Assembly (NCBI RefSeq): GCF_030064895.1
Contig: NZ_JASJEB010000015.1
Coordinates: 1 to 59,668 of the forward strand
Source of the DNA: Crocosphaera sp.
GTDB lineage: Bacteria; Cyanobacteriota; Cyanobacteriia; Cyanobacteriales; Microcystaceae
Length of the DNA: 59,668 nt
Reading direction: 5' to 3'
Below, piece after piece: positions 36,285 through 48,065 of this stretch. The notes under the pieces were generated by a model. It was not told the origin of the DNA, made no database searches, and worked only from the letters and a program-made list of their open reading frames with translations. Position 1 is the stretch's first letter, and each line of letters opens with the position of its first letter. Both the position numbers and the translations under genes were made by a program.

Positions 36285-37013
36285 ATGACCGAAACAATTC
36301 TACAACAACATCGAGTAACCTGGGAAAAAAAGCCTATTTTACGAGCTTTGTACACTACTTGGTACAAAGAAATGACGGCGCAACTCTCTCCTGGAAAAAC
36401 CTTAGAACTAGGGGGAGGAAGTGGAAATTTTAAGGAGTTTGCTCCTAATGTCACCTCCAGCGATATTGTTCCTCTCCCTTGGATTGACGTGGTGGCCGAT
36501 GCTCAAGATATGCCTTTTCCCGATCAATCTTTTGACAATATTGTGATGTTTGATGTTCTTCATCATATTGAAAATGTTACCCTATTTTTTAACGAAGCCT
36601 TACGCATTCTTCGACCTGGGGGCAGAATTATTATGATGGAGCCTTATATCTCACCTATTTCTTGGCTAGTTTATCATTTTTTACACCCAGAACCGGTTAA
36701 CTTTAAACAAGATCCTTTGGTATTTATTGACCCCTCTCCCAATCGTCAACCCTTGGATGCCAATCAAGCTTTTGCGACGATTTTATTTGAACGAAAGTTC
36801 TCCCAATTTAGAGATAAATATCCGCAATTTTTAAAAGTTTATCATCGTCGTTTGTCCTTTTTTATTTATCCTTTGAGTGGAGGATTTGAAAAACCATCAT
36901 TAATTCCTATGTTTTTATACCAACCTTTATTAAATTTAGAGAAAAGATTATCTTTTATAAGTCAATTTCTCGCCTTTCGTATTTTAGTTGTTTTAGAAAA
37001 AAGGGAAGTTTAA
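36285..37013 (+). CDS. Class I SAM methyltransferase (Methyltransf_11 type, 242 aa)
   Basis: Motifs: GKTLELGGGSGNFKEF (motif I), WIDVVADAQDMPFPDQSFDNIVMFDVLHHIENV, and LRPGGRIIMMEPY. The C-terminal part has a 90-residue substrate-binding region. Three bases separate it from the next gene, so these are translationally linked. Part of the glycan cluster. Confidence 0.85.
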   Translation: MTETILQQHRVTWEKKPILRALYTTWYKEMTAQLSPGKTLELGGGSGNFKEFAPNVTSSDIVPLPWIDVVADAQDMPFPDQSFDNIVMFDVLHHIENVTLFFNEALRILRPGGRIIMMEPYISPISWLVYHFLHPEPVNFKQDPLVFIDPSPNRQPLDANQAFATILFERKFSQFRDKYPQFLKVYHRRLSFFIYPLSGGFEKPSLIPMFLYQPLLNLEKRLSFISQFLAFRILVVLEKREV

Positions 37014-37016
37014 ACT

Positions 37017-37871
37017 ATGAAAATTTCCACAGAAGGTAAAATTAAAATTGCTCGTTTCCTCAGTCGTTTGATTGTCACTATTCGCTCTTTATTTGGCTTA
37101 TCTTCTATAACAAGAGTTAAACGTCGAGGGGTTAAATGGTCTTTAGATTTACGAGAAGGCATTGATCTTGCTATTTATTTAAACGTTTATGAACCAGAAA
37201 CCCTTAATTCTTTTCAATCCCTGATTAAACCTCGTGATGTTGTCTTAGATATTGGGGCAAATATTGGTGCAATGACCCTTCCTTTAGCGCAAGCAGTAGG
37301 GGAAACGGGTCAAGTTATTTCTTTTGAACCGACAACTTGGGCCTATGAAAAATTACAACGTAATTTAGCTCTTAATCCTCAATTAATCAATCGTGTTCAA
37401 GCTGAACAAATCATGTTATTAGATAGAGGAGAAAATCCTCCTACTTTAGTTTATTCCAGTTGGGATTTAACGGCTGAAGTTGATAATAATCCGAGTATTC
37501 ATCCCCTCCATCAAGGCAAATTGATGACAACCGATGGCGTTCAAGGTATTTCTTTAGATGAATATTGCGAACAGCAAAGAATAGAAAAAATTGATCTCAT
37601 TAAATTAGATGTGGATGGGTATGAACTAACCGTATTAAACGGGGCAAAGAAAACGTTAAGAAAGTACCGACCCAAAATTATCATGGAAATGGCTTTGTAC
37701 GTACAAGAAGAACGCCAACAAATTGACGAGTTACTGATAACTTTACAGGAAGCTGATTATCAGTTGGTACAGTTAACAAACCGTCAACCTATTACTATGA
37801 ATCAAGCTGCATTAGAAAAGCTTTGTCCTAAAGATGGTGGCATCAATGTTCTTGCCATTCCTAAGCCCTAG
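37017..37871 (+). CDS. FkbM-family methyltransferase (284 aa)
   Basis: FkbM family SAM-dependent O-methyltransferase. VVLDIGANIGAMTLPLAQAVG is motif I; VISFEPTTWAYEKLQRNLALN and ISLDEYCEQQRIEKIDLIKLDVDGYELTVLNGA follow with the family spacing. Such enzymes methylate sugar hydroxyls in polysaccharides. Its 3' end is 12 bases before a second FkbM gene. Confidence 0.88.
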   Translation: MKISTEGKIKIARFLSRLIVTIRSLFGLSSITRVKRRGVKWSLDLREGIDLAIYLNVYEPETLNSFQSLIKPRDVVLDIGANIGAMTLPLAQAVGETGQVISFEPTTWAYEKLQRNLALNPQLINRVQAEQIMLLDRGENPPTLVYSSWDLTAEVDNNPSIHPLHQGKLMTTDGVQGISLDEYCEQQRIEKIDLIKLDVDGYELTVLNGAKKTLRKYRPKIIMEMALYVQEERQQIDELLITLQEADYQLVQLTNRQPITMNQAALEKLCPKDGGINVLAIPKP

Positions 37872-37883
37872 AGGAGATTAATT

Positions 37884-38699
37884 ATGTCAATTATACAGCA
37901 AGTTTTACTCTGGATTTATGCCCTATTTAAAAAAATAGGTTTATTAGAAACAGCTTGGTTTAAGAAAATTTTTTATTGGGCTTACTTTTTTTATAAAAAA
38001 CATATAGAAGATCCATTTTTTGGATTAACTCAACAATATCCAGAACTTTTTAAAGGGGGTCATATTTTGGATGTGGGGGCTAATATTGGTTATACAGCCA
38101 CTTTATTTAGTCAAGTTATTACCTCAGGTTTTCAAGTTTATGCCTTTGAACCCGAAACAAAAAACATTGATAGTTTACGAGAAATTCTCAACATTTATCA
38201 TTTAATTGGTCAAGTAATTCCCATTCAGGCTGCTGTTGGTGCAGAAAAAGGAACTATTGAATTATGGCACAATGAAACCCATCATGCTGATCATCGAATT
38301 CTTACCAACACTTATAAATCATCTGGAGTTGCCCTACAAGAAGTTTCTCAAGTTACCTTATTATCTATCGATGATTTTGTTCAAAATGAGTTAAACAATG
38401 GTGCCATTAAGTTTATTAAAATTGATGTCCAAGGGTATGAATTACCGGTTTGTTTAGGAATGGAAAAGACTTTACAAAATAATCCTGATGCAGCAATTGT
38501 TTTAGAATATATGCCTTCTATGATTACTGAATTAGGGTTTATTCCTCAAGAAATACTGGATTTTTTTCAGAAACGAGGTTATTTTATGTATGTTCTTGAT
38601 CAAGGAGGTAAATTACTGAAAGCTGATTTAGCAATTATAAAACAAGAAATTAAAAAAAGAACTTATATTGATTTAGTTTTTACTCATAAATTAATTTAA
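37884..38699 (+). CDS. FkbM-family methyltransferase (271 aa)
   Basis: Second FkbM enzyme in tandem. GGHILDVGANIGYTATLFSQV, VYAFEPETKNIDSLREIL and LLSIDDFVQNELNNGAIKFIKIDVQGYELPVCLGM match the family. The N-terminal ~45 residues are hydrophobic and aromatic (VLLWIYALFKKIG...KIFYWAYFFYKKH) and may associate with the membrane. Divergent from the first copy, so probably a different position specificity. Confidence 0.87.
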   Translation: MSIIQQVLLWIYALFKKIGLLETAWFKKIFYWAYFFYKKHIEDPFFGLTQQYPELFKGGHILDVGANIGYTATLFSQVITSGFQVYAFEPETKNIDSLREILNIYHLIGQVIPIQAAVGAEKGTIELWHNETHHADHRILTNTYKSSGVALQEVSQVTLLSIDDFVQNELNNGAIKFIKIDVQGYELPVCLGMEKTLQNNPDAAIVLEYMPSMITELGFIPQEILDFFQKRGYFMYVLDQGGKLLKADLAIIKQEIKKRTYIDLVFTHKLI

Positions 38700-38709
38700 T
38701 AAAAAAATC

Positions 38710-40395
38710 ATGAAATCAACAACGGAATCACAAACACAATGGAGCAAAGATAGGAATTACCATCACAAGAAAAGAGGAAAAATTCTTATCACTAATCTCT
38801 TAGTTGCTGGAGTTATTATCTTAATTTGTTTTTTCTTTTTTTGGCAAACAGGACTATTAGTGAGTGGCTTGAATTTTTTCATGAATGATCACACCATTGT
38901 CACTATGCACCAAGAAGTTCAAGAATTGGGGCTTTGGCCAACTATAAAACAATGGGTTATACGTGATCATAGCATGGGTCGATTTGTCCCTCTTTACTAC
39001 ACTAATCAAGTTTTGCTCAGTCAACTATTAGGTATTAACGGTAATGTTTGGTTTACTTTCAGTTGTTTACTGCTAAGTTTGACTGCGTTTGCAATGGTTT
39101 GGTTTGCTAGATTATTGAATATTCCCTTATTAATAGCTTGTATTTTTCCAGCTTTAGCATTATTAGGTCCACAAGCATCAATCTGGACGCAACCTAGTTA
39201 TACTCAAGTAACAGGAACATTTTTCCTCGCAGTTGCTATGGTTTTTGCTGTACTGTTGGCCAAAACTAAAAACAATAGTCAAGCATTAATATTTAATATT
39301 TTATTTGTTTTATCAACTCTTTGCGCTTCTCTTATTAAAGAGTCTTACATTATTTGTATCCCTGCTTTAATCGCTCTGAGAATTTGGTCATATAGTTATC
39401 TCAATCATACATCATTGTATGAATCAATCGCAAAAACTCTCAAAACAAATATTATTGTTATAGGAATTTTAATTGCTGAACTATATTACATTTTTTTTGT
39501 TATTGGTTCGGATGGAATGAACTATGCAGGAATTGATCAACAAACCTTTCAATTGTCGAAAATTTTCAGTACTGCATTGGACTTGTTCAATAGTAGTCAT
39601 TTGTGGATTTTTCCAGTTTCATTCCTAGCTACAATTATTATTATTATCTATCAGAAAAAATCCATTCAGGGATTTATTAAGCAATTATTACCTGCTGTGA
39701 TCATTTCCTTATTAATTATGGGTCCTCAAATCCTACTGTACACCAAATCTGGTATTTTAGGGATGTTGGGCTATTACTTGATACCAGCAACCATTGGTTC
39801 AGCATTTTTGATCACTTATTCAATAGAACTTCTTCGGGTTTATTCAAAAATAATTGCTTATATTTTTATCGGTATCTCTATTGCTGTTATTACCTCTAGT
39901 ATTCCAAAAGTTTGGACAGTTTATAGTAATATTGCCTATAATAATTTCAATATTAATCAACTGTTTCAAGAAATTGTTCAGTGTACCCCTAATAATGAAC
40001 CCATTCTGTTTGCTGTTAATCCAAGAGTTCGATATGAAGCTGCTAGTGTAACACCAAAAATTCTTGATTATGTTTATAATCGGCAAAATCTATTTATTGC
40101 TACCTATGGATTAAAAGATACCGAATTTTTTTCCGACACTCTTCAAGAAGCTGAGAATTATTTGACATATCTTGTACCTCAAGCTGTCATTAATCAGTAT
40201 GATGGTAGAACCATTACTTCATTTGATAAAAAACAAGACATTTCTACAGTGGTGGTTTTTGACGGTTTAGATAATGATTTTTTGGAAACTTCAAACTCAT
40301 GGTTTCAGTTAGATGATTACGAGAAAACTGAATTTCCTATTCCCTTAGCACCAGCTAATTTATATTGTAAATCTTTCACAAGTAATCTTAATTAA
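38710..40395 (+). CDS. Multi-pass membrane protein, GT-C-like (561 aa)
   Basis: About ten hydrophobic segments, beginning ILITNLLVAGVIILICFFFFW. The first large loop carries FMNDHTIVTMHQEVQELG and RDHSMGRFVPLYY, an acid-rich arrangement typical of GT-C glycosyltransferases that use lipid-linked sugars. The C-terminal ~140 residues are a soluble domain, presumably periplasmic. No close family name is recognised. It lies in the glycan cluster next to a second membrane protein of similar build. Confidence 0.7.
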   Translation: MKSTTESQTQWSKDRNYHHKKRGKILITNLLVAGVIILICFFFFWQTGLLVSGLNFFMNDHTIVTMHQEVQELGLWPTIKQWVIRDHSMGRFVPLYYTNQVLLSQLLGINGNVWFTFSCLLLSLTAFAMVWFARLLNIPLLIACIFPALALLGPQASIWTQPSYTQVTGTFFLAVAMVFAVLLAKTKNNSQALIFNILFVLSTLCASLIKESYIICIPALIALRIWSYSYLNHTSLYESIAKTLKTNIIVIGILIAELYYIFFVIGSDGMNYAGIDQQTFQLSKIFSTALDLFNSSHLWIFPVSFLATIIIIIYQKKSIQGFIKQLLPAVIISLLIMGPQILLYTKSGILGMLGYYLIPATIGSAFLITYSIELLRVYSKIIAYIFIGISIAVITSSIPKVWTVYSNIAYNNFNINQLFQEIVQCTPNNEPILFAVNPRVRYEAASVTPKILDYVYNRQNLFIATYGLKDTEFFSDTLQEAENYLTYLVPQAVINQYDGRTITSFDKKQDISTVVVFDGLDNDFLETSNSWFQLDDYEKTEFPIPLAPANLYCKSFTSNLN

Positions 40396-40460
40396 ATTAA
40401 TTAATAACATTCTAAATTGCAAAAAGCCATTATTCAATTTTAAAGATATAGCTTGAAACA

Positions 40461-42380
40461 ATGAAATTTCAAAAACTATACTTCAAGATTCCTCAAATAC
40501 CTTTATGTATATTGATAATATTAATTATTAGCCTAAGCTGGTACTACTTAATTTTATCTTTAGGACTTCCTGAACCTATCAATCAATTTTTTTTAGAAAC
40601 TAATTATTTAACCGGTTTCATTCTTGTTATTTTTACTTTATTGTATTTAGCTTATTTACCCAATGGTTGGCTAGGAATTTTCACAAGTTTTACTGCTACT
40701 CTAACTTTATTCGCTGGACAATTGGCAGGTTTATGGAATAATTTAGTTGATTTCCATTATACATTGAGTGGCTTTTTCCCTTTTAATGATGCTAATTTTT
40801 ATTATATAAGTAGTTTGAAGCTGTTAGAGGGTAAACCATTTCATCCAGTAGGTTCCTGGCGACCTTTATCTCATGCAGCTATAGGAAATTTATTAGGATT
40901 AACTCAACAAAATTTGCAGCTTACTATTACCATTCTTGTTTTATTCATAGCAATTAGTTGCTTTTTTTTAGCTCGTGAAGTTCAATCTAGTCACGGCACT
41001 GTTGCTGGGGTTTTAGTCCTAACAGTAATTTTCATGTTTATTAAACCTTTTATTGGTACTTTAGGCACAGAAAATTTAGGGTTTGTATTTGGGGCAGTTG
41101 GCTTAACTATGTTATGGAGAGGGTTACATAGTCAAAGAAAAATGTGGTGGTTAGGTGGTCTTTTTATACTTACATTCGGCTTAAATATTCGTGCAGGTAC
41201 TTACTTTATTTTACCTGCTTTTGGACTTTTGGGAGCTTGGCTATTTCGTCACAAATCTAAGCTTTCTTTTAACTTTTTGATGAGTGAATTTACAGTTATT
41301 TTTTTAGGATTTCTTCTCAATTCTTTAATCTTTAAACTGGTTGCTTTTCCGGGTGCTGAAGCTAATGGCAATTTCTCGGTAGTTTTATATGGAATGGCAG
41401 TTGAAGGTAGTTGGGTTTCTTTTTCTCAAGATTATCCAGAAATACAAGATACAAATGAAATATATCGCTTAGCATTCCAGGCAATATGGGCCGATCCTTT
41501 GGTCTTAGTTAGGAGTTTTTGGCGTGCTAGTCAAGCATTTTTTAAGGATGGTTTTCTTTTTTCTTTTATAAAAAGTTCTCAAATTCTTATTGTGCTACAA
41601 GTTCTTAGTTTAGTTAGTTTTTTTTACTTTTATCGTCAACGAAGAACTCTGATTACATGGTTTATGTTAGCTGGATTTTTAGGTATTTTATTCTCTTTAC
41701 CGTTTGTTCCTCCTTGGGATGCAGGAATTCGAGTTTATGCAACAACGATTCCTTTTGTTGCAATTTTTCCTGCTTTGGGATTAGCTTTTATTGTTAATTG
41801 TTTCTCACCTTTATTGCCTAAAAAAATAAGGCAATCTCCCCATATCTCATCTCCTTTAGCTATTTTCGCAGTTGGGTTAGTTTTGCTGATTACGATGGGA
41901 ACAGTAACAACTAAAATCCTTAGTTATCAACCTAAATTTTCACAAATATCTTGCCCTTCTGATACAGAAATTATTTACTTTCGTAACAGTCAAGGTTCTT
42001 CTATAAATTTAGTTGCAGATAAAGAAATTAATAAGAATTATATACCCAATATTCGTATCAGTGATTTTAAACATGATATTCTTCCTCAACTCAATTCACC
42101 AGAAATGATTAAAATTGGTTTTCAACCTTTCTATAAAGCATTAGATAGTCTTACTGTTGACACTACAATAATGGCTAAAATTGCTTTACCTAATCCTAAC
42201 CAACAAACGACATCTAAACAATCAATTCAAAGTGGAGATGGACTATGGATCATAGCTAAGAAAAACTTATTTCCTCAAAAAAATGGAATTGTTGGTGCTT
42301 GTGGAAAGTATCTTCCTCTTCAATACGATGGTTTTCACGGAAAATTATTTTTTGCTGATTCAATGAAGTTAGTGAAATAG
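40461..42380 (+). CDS. Multi-pass membrane protein, GT-C-like (639 aa)
   Basis: About ten to twelve hydrophobic segments. The first periplasmic loop has FFPFNDANFYYISSLKLLEG and GSWRPLSHAAIGNLLG, again the acidic loop style of GT-C enzymes. A ~170-residue soluble C-terminal portion follows the last membrane segment. No nucleotide-binding or transport motif is seen. Likely a membrane glycosyltransferase or polymerase of the cluster; a Wzy-type polymerase is an alternative. Confidence 0.7.
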   Translation: MKFQKLYFKIPQIPLCILIILIISLSWYYLILSLGLPEPINQFFLETNYLTGFILVIFTLLYLAYLPNGWLGIFTSFTATLTLFAGQLAGLWNNLVDFHYTLSGFFPFNDANFYYISSLKLLEGKPFHPVGSWRPLSHAAIGNLLGLTQQNLQLTITILVLFIAISCFFLAREVQSSHGTVAGVLVLTVIFMFIKPFIGTLGTENLGFVFGAVGLTMLWRGLHSQRKMWWLGGLFILTFGLNIRAGTYFILPAFGLLGAWLFRHKSKLSFNFLMSEFTVIFLGFLLNSLIFKLVAFPGAEANGNFSVVLYGMAVEGSWVSFSQDYPEIQDTNEIYRLAFQAIWADPLVLVRSFWRASQAFFKDGFLFSFIKSSQILIVLQVLSLVSFFYFYRQRRTLITWFMLAGFLGILFSLPFVPPWDAGIRVYATTIPFVAIFPALGLAFIVNCFSPLLPKKIRQSPHISSPLAIFAVGLVLLITMGTVTTKILSYQPKFSQISCPSDTEIIYFRNSQGSSINLVADKEINKNYIPNIRISDFKHDILPQLNSPEMIKIGFQPFYKALDSLTVDTTIMAKIALPNPNQQTTSKQSIQSGDGLWIIAKKNLFPQKNGIVGACGKYLPLQYDGFHGKLFFADSMKLVK

Positions 42381-42424
42381 TAAATCATTATTCATCAATT
42401 AAATTGGAGTATATTTTATTAATT

Positions 42425-45400
42425 ATGAAAAAATTTATTATTATCGATCACTCCCTATGTAATCTTCAAGGACACCATTATGAATGTAGTTTATCCGTTG
42501 CTGAATCAGCTTCTAGGCAAGGATATGAACCCATAATTATTGCTAATAAGAAATTTCCAAGCTCATTATATCCTGATAATATTAAGGTGATTTCTGCTTT
42601 TGAAGTTGATTGGTTTGATAATCCAGTTTCTTCTGAGAAAAAAACTAAGATATTAGATATTTTTTACTTTTTACAAAATAATCCTCTTGAACAATTATCA
42701 GAAGACATCAATAATAAATTTCAATTTTACTTTAGATATTGGGAATTAACTAAACCTAAATTAAAACTTCTTTTAGAGAAAATTAAAGGAAGTATATCAA
42801 GGTTAATTAATTGGATAGAAGAAGATATTAAGTTGTTACGTTCTATTCCTTTGTCCAATACATTATGGGGAGTATTTAAAATTATTTGGGGATTAGTTAG
42901 ATACATATTATCTGTATTTTTTAGAAAAATAAATCAACTATTAATTAAGCTATTAACCCCAAAAATAAAAAGCTTTAAAGAAACTTTATCACAAGTTTTA
43001 AAAGAAATTAAACCTACCTTAGATGATGAAGTTTTTATTCATACAGTTGGTATTAAACAAGTTGAAGAGGTATATCATTATTTAACCTCTCAGAATCTAT
43101 CAAAAATGCCTCGATTTCATATTCTCTTACGTCGAGATATTGATGATCCTTTAGTAGTTTATGCGGAAGGAATGGGATTAAAAGCAATCTTCGATCAATG
43201 TTATCAATCTAAATTATGGCCAGAGAAAATACAGTTTTATACCGATACCGATGATTTAATTGAACGCTACAATAGTTTAAGTAACGTAAAATTGCAAAAA
43301 ATACCTATTCCTTTTCGACAAGAAAAATTACAAGAAATAACAAAAGAGAAAAATACAGATAAACCGATTAATTTTGTTTATTTAGGTGATGCAAGACCAG
43401 AAAAAGGCTATCATTATTTACCTAATATTATTGAATCTTTATGGAAAGATTATATTCAACCTGGGAAAATCAAATTAACTATTCAATCTAATTTTAGTAT
43501 TGAAGGAGGAGAAGGATTAATACCTCAAGCGCGTTTAGCTTTAGAAAGATATCCAGAAAGCAAAGTAAAATTGATAAAAAATGCTATGTCTGCTGATGAT
43601 TATTATCAAATTTTAGCAGAAGCTGATTCTTTAATCTTACCTTATGATTCTAACAGTTATCGCTTCCGTACTTCGGGGGTATTAACAGAAGCTTTAGCAG
43701 CAGGAAAACCAGTTATTGTACCTAAAAATAGTTGGTTAGGAAAACAAGTTAACTCATCACGAGCAAGTCTTTATCAAAACCCTGAAGAAATACCCCAAAA
43801 AGTAATTGAAATTCTGGAAAATTTACCTCAATTTTCAGATTCAGCTAAAAGGTTTTCTCAAGAATGGTTGGAACAAAATTCCCCCGATAATTTAGTTAGA
43901 ACTTTATTATCAGATAAAGAAAATATTGAGGTTGATAATGTAGAAGATAGTCAATCACAACATGATATAAATAATGAAATAGTTTCTCACAATATATCTC
44001 AAGCAGTTCCTAAAATTCTTCTAATTATAGAAAGTGACTTTTTATTAGATCAAGAAACTATAGATGCTTCTTTTCTTAACTATCTTGAATATTTAGGGCT
44101 GTGCAGTTACGATGTTTATGGATTATTTTTTACCAATAAACAAGAAAGAAAAGGTGAAAATTATGAACCTTTTTATCATCAAATCTATCCGATAATTGAC
44201 CGCATTTTTCAGGAATTTTCTGTTAATTTAACACAAAGATGGATTGTTACTTATAGTCCTTGCGATGTTTTTGCTTATGATATTAATCCTAAAGAATATA
44301 TCAAGGAAGTTTTAGAACAAAAAAATAGCCTAAAAAGAGATTTAATTGAGAGATATAATTTAAGTATTCCATCAGATTTAAGTCAATTACTACAAAGTAA
44401 TCAATTTGATGTTATTTTTCTCAATTCTATTGTTAGTTACAGTATTATAGACAGATTTAATGTCACACAATCTTCTGTAATTTGTGAAGTTCCTGAGATT
44501 GTCTCTTATCAATATGCTGTTCATAATCATCGGGATATTGATCAAGATGAATATCAAAGGGAATGTCAATTATTTAATCAATGTGATGCCTTAATTTTTC
44601 ATCATCAATACGAACTGGAAAAAATCAAACAAACTGTTAATAAACCTCAAGGGTATGTTATTTCTGAGCATAATAATTTAGATAAGAGTGATTATTTTGA
44701 AACAATGGATCAAGTGTTTGAATCTTTTCTTCATGATCGGGCTATATCTTTAAGAGAAACAGGTAAAAAAGTCGCTATTTTCTATCCTTGGGGAGATATT
44801 TTAGAGCGAAAAAGTGGGGCAAGTAAGCGAGTTGGACTACTTATTGATTATCTAAAATCACAATCTTATCAAGTGTGGTTATTCACCACAGGAGATTCTA
44901 AAGACTTCAGAAAAGATGGTGTAAACTATACCTATTATCAACAAGATTATCAAGATTATTGTTTAGTCAATGATATCTATAAAGATGCTTATCAATCTTG
45001 GTATGATGCCTTAAAATCTAATAATTATATTTTAGACAATAACCAAGAATCCGAGCATTGGTTGCCTTGGATATATTATCAATATCGTTTCGATTCAGGA
45101 TTTATTAATTGGGTTAAAAAACTAACAGAATGGGCAGATACTGTTATCTTAGAATATCCTTTTTGGGCGTTAACAGTTGGAAATATTTGCCATCAATCTA
45201 AAACTCAATTAATTATTACAGCACATGATATTTTAGTCCAACAACTTGATGAAAATACCTTGATAGGAAAAATTGCTTTAGCTGAAGAAATTAAAGCTTT
45301 AAAACAAGCGGATAATCTTGTCTCTGTTTCTCAAGATGATCAAGCATTTTTAAAAGAATATAAATTATCTTCTACACTGATACCTAACCCAGTTAATTTT

Positions 45401-45970
45401 GATGAATGTAGTGAGCAAAAATTAACAGAATCTTCCTCATTTAAGAGGATAGAAAATAACTTCTGTTTATTTGTTGGTAGTCGTCATGATCCTAATATAG
45501 AAGCTGTCAAAATAATTCAACAAATAGCCCAAGATTTTATAATCGAATACCCTGATCTTTCTTGTCAGTTTATTGTTGTGGGTAGTTGTTGGGAACCTGA
45601 AGAAAATAATAATTTTATCTCCCTCGGGAAAGTCAGCGATCAAGACTTAGCATGGTTATATCATCATGCAGCCTTGATTCTATCACCCATTCTCTCAGGC
45701 ACAGGAACCTCCTTAAAGACGGTTGAAGCTATGGCCTATGGTAAAGTTCTTTTAGGCACCAGTGTCGCCTTTAGAGGCTATCCTGTCCAGTCTGGAAAAG
45801 AAGGTATTATCTGCGATCGCTTAGAGGAGTATCATCATTTAATAGCTAACCTCTTAAAAGATAAAAAGAAACGTCAAGAAATAGGGACAAATGCCAAGAA
45901 GTTTGGTAAAAAATATGATTATCGGCTTTTATATTCTTCTTATGATGAGATTATTCAAAATCAACTTTAG
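42425..45970 (+). CDS. Large protein with two GT-B glycosyltransferase domains (1181 aa)
   Basis: I chose the ATG at 42425 (MKKFIIIDHSLCNLQGHHYE); the longer frame starts at TTG. The N-terminal half is a GT4-like glycosyltransferase (FVYLGDARPEKGYHYLPNII; ADSLILPYDSNSYRFRTSGVLTEALAAGKPVIVP). The C-terminal half (from ~760) has a second GT-B: IFYPWGDILERKSGASKRVGLLI, LFVGSRHDPNIEAVKII and the donor-site SGTGTSLKTVEAMAYGKVLLG. Between ~100 and 210 there are hydrophobic stretches that may bind the membrane. Two glycosyl transfers in one chain suggests a disaccharide repeat. Last gene of the cluster. Confidence 0.85.
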   Translation: MKKFIIIDHSLCNLQGHHYECSLSVAESASRQGYEPIIIANKKFPSSLYPDNIKVISAFEVDWFDNPVSSEKKTKILDIFYFLQNNPLEQLSEDINNKFQFYFRYWELTKPKLKLLLEKIKGSISRLINWIEEDIKLLRSIPLSNTLWGVFKIIWGLVRYILSVFFRKINQLLIKLLTPKIKSFKETLSQVLKEIKPTLDDEVFIHTVGIKQVEEVYHYLTSQNLSKMPRFHILLRRDIDDPLVVYAEGMGLKAIFDQCYQSKLWPEKIQFYTDTDDLIERYNSLSNVKLQKIPIPFRQEKLQEITKEKNTDKPINFVYLGDARPEKGYHYLPNIIESLWKDYIQPGKIKLTIQSNFSIEGGEGLIPQARLALERYPESKVKLIKNAMSADDYYQILAEADSLILPYDSNSYRFRTSGVLTEALAAGKPVIVPKNSWLGKQVNSSRASLYQNPEEIPQKVIEILENLPQFSDSAKRFSQEWLEQNSPDNLVRTLLSDKENIEVDNVEDSQSQHDINNEIVSHNISQAVPKILLIIESDFLLDQETIDASFLNYLEYLGLCSYDVYGLFFTNKQERKGENYEPFYHQIYPIIDRIFQEFSVNLTQRWIVTYSPCDVFAYDINPKEYIKEVLEQKNSLKRDLIERYNLSIPSDLSQLLQSNQFDVIFLNSIVSYSIIDRFNVTQSSVICEVPEIVSYQYAVHNHRDIDQDEYQRECQLFNQCDALIFHHQYELEKIKQTVNKPQGYVISEHNNLDKSDYFETMDQVFESFLHDRAISLRETGKKVAIFYPWGDILERKSGASKRVGLLIDYLKSQSYQVWLFTTGDSKDFRKDGVNYTYYQQDYQDYCLVNDIYKDAYQSWYDALKSNNYILDNNQESEHWLPWIYYQYRFDSGFINWVKKLTEWADTVILEYPFWALTVGNICHQSKTQLIITAHDILVQQLDENTLIGKIALAEEIKALKQADNLVSVSQDDQAFLKEYKLSSTLIPNPVNFDECSEQKLTESSSFKRIENNFCLFVGSRHDPNIEAVKIIQQIAQDFIIEYPDLSCQFIVVGSCWEPEENNNFISLGKVSDQDLAWLYHHAALILSPILSGTGTSLKTVEAMAYGKVLLGTSVAFRGYPVQSGKEGIICDRLEEYHHLIANLLKDKKKRQEIGTNAKKFGKKYDYRLLYSSYDEIIQNQL

Positions 45971-46091
45971 TATAAATTTCTCTAAGGTTAATCTGAAAAG
46001 GAATAAAAAATAACATTTAAGAATAATAGACAGGCAAGATAATGAAGAGGAAAATTAATTTTCAATCCTTATAGAAAGGTTTTGAGCCTAA

Positions 46092-46123
46092 TTAATTATC
46101 CATTCTCCATTATCCATTATGCA
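46092..46123. repeat. ATTATCCATT-type short repeat
   Basis: AATTATCCATTCTCCATTATCCATTATGCA-like sequence, related to the block at 18719-18752. Three copies of a ~10-base unit. Placed between the glycan cluster and the convergent thiC gene. Confidence 0.6.
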
Positions 46124-46148
46124 CTAAGATTGCCAGCAGTTTGTTACC

Positions 46149-47540
<1,392 letters not shown>

Positions 47541-47547
47541 CTATAAA

Positions 47548-47626
47548 CAGCTTCCCTACGCTGGTATTACCCAGTCTCAGGTTCTAAGGGTCTTTCTCAG
47601 CCTTACTCCACAGACACCCCTAGCTA
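47548..47626 (-). promoter_or_regulatory. TPP riboswitch (thi box) upstream of thiC
   Basis: On the minus strand the sequence runs GGGGTGTC...GTAAGGCTGAGAAAGACCC...AACCTGAGACTGGGTAATACCAGCGTAGGGAAGC, the conserved THI element with the CUGAGA core and the ACCUGA and GGGUAAUACC-like arms. It ends about 20 bases before the thiC start, so TPP binding probably blocks translation or ends transcription. Confidence 0.93.
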
Positions 47627-47628
47627 TG

Positions 47629-48065
47629 AGTCCTATTTTAACATCAAAATCTATCCCAACATTCCCATTAACCTGAACTCCGAACTCCTAACTCCGAACT
47701 CCTAACTCCGAACTCCTAACTCCGAACTCCTAAAACCTAACTATTAACTTTCATTAACCATAAGATTAGAAAATATCATTGCGATTTATATTGTCAAAGG
47801 GGCCAAGGTTCTCTATTGTTTATATAGAAGGTTGATAAGTTAGCTACCCCCGTGAAAATTTTCTCTCCAGTACTTTACTACCGGAATGAGCAAATTTCAC
47901 TAGGATTAGATAATGGAAGCTATTAGGTAGATATATCTATTAGCCTACTTTCTGTTTAATCAGACAACAATTTTTCTAATTGTTAGAAAAAAAAGTCTAG
48001 GGAAAATTGAGGGTAACTTCTCATTAATTAAATTTAGTTTTGGCCTTAAAGCGAGGATATTAAAA
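47629..48065. other. Intergenic region between thiC riboswitch and ccmK2
   Basis: About 430 bases, upstream of two divergent units. It contains a heptamer array (47676-47731) and the presumed carboxysome operon promoter, which I could not place. No gene is seen. Confidence 0.5.
47676..47731. repeat. Heptamer array AACTCCG/AACTCCT x8
   Basis: Eight units in strict alternation of AACTCCG and AACTCCT, so the higher-order period is 14. The same alternation occurs at 12243. It lies between the thiC leader and the ccm operon. Confidence 0.9.

Noticed and set aside
47676-47731. CRISPR array or iteron origin
   Set aside because: Contiguous heptamers in alternation, no spacers, no replication gene or DnaA boxes nearby.
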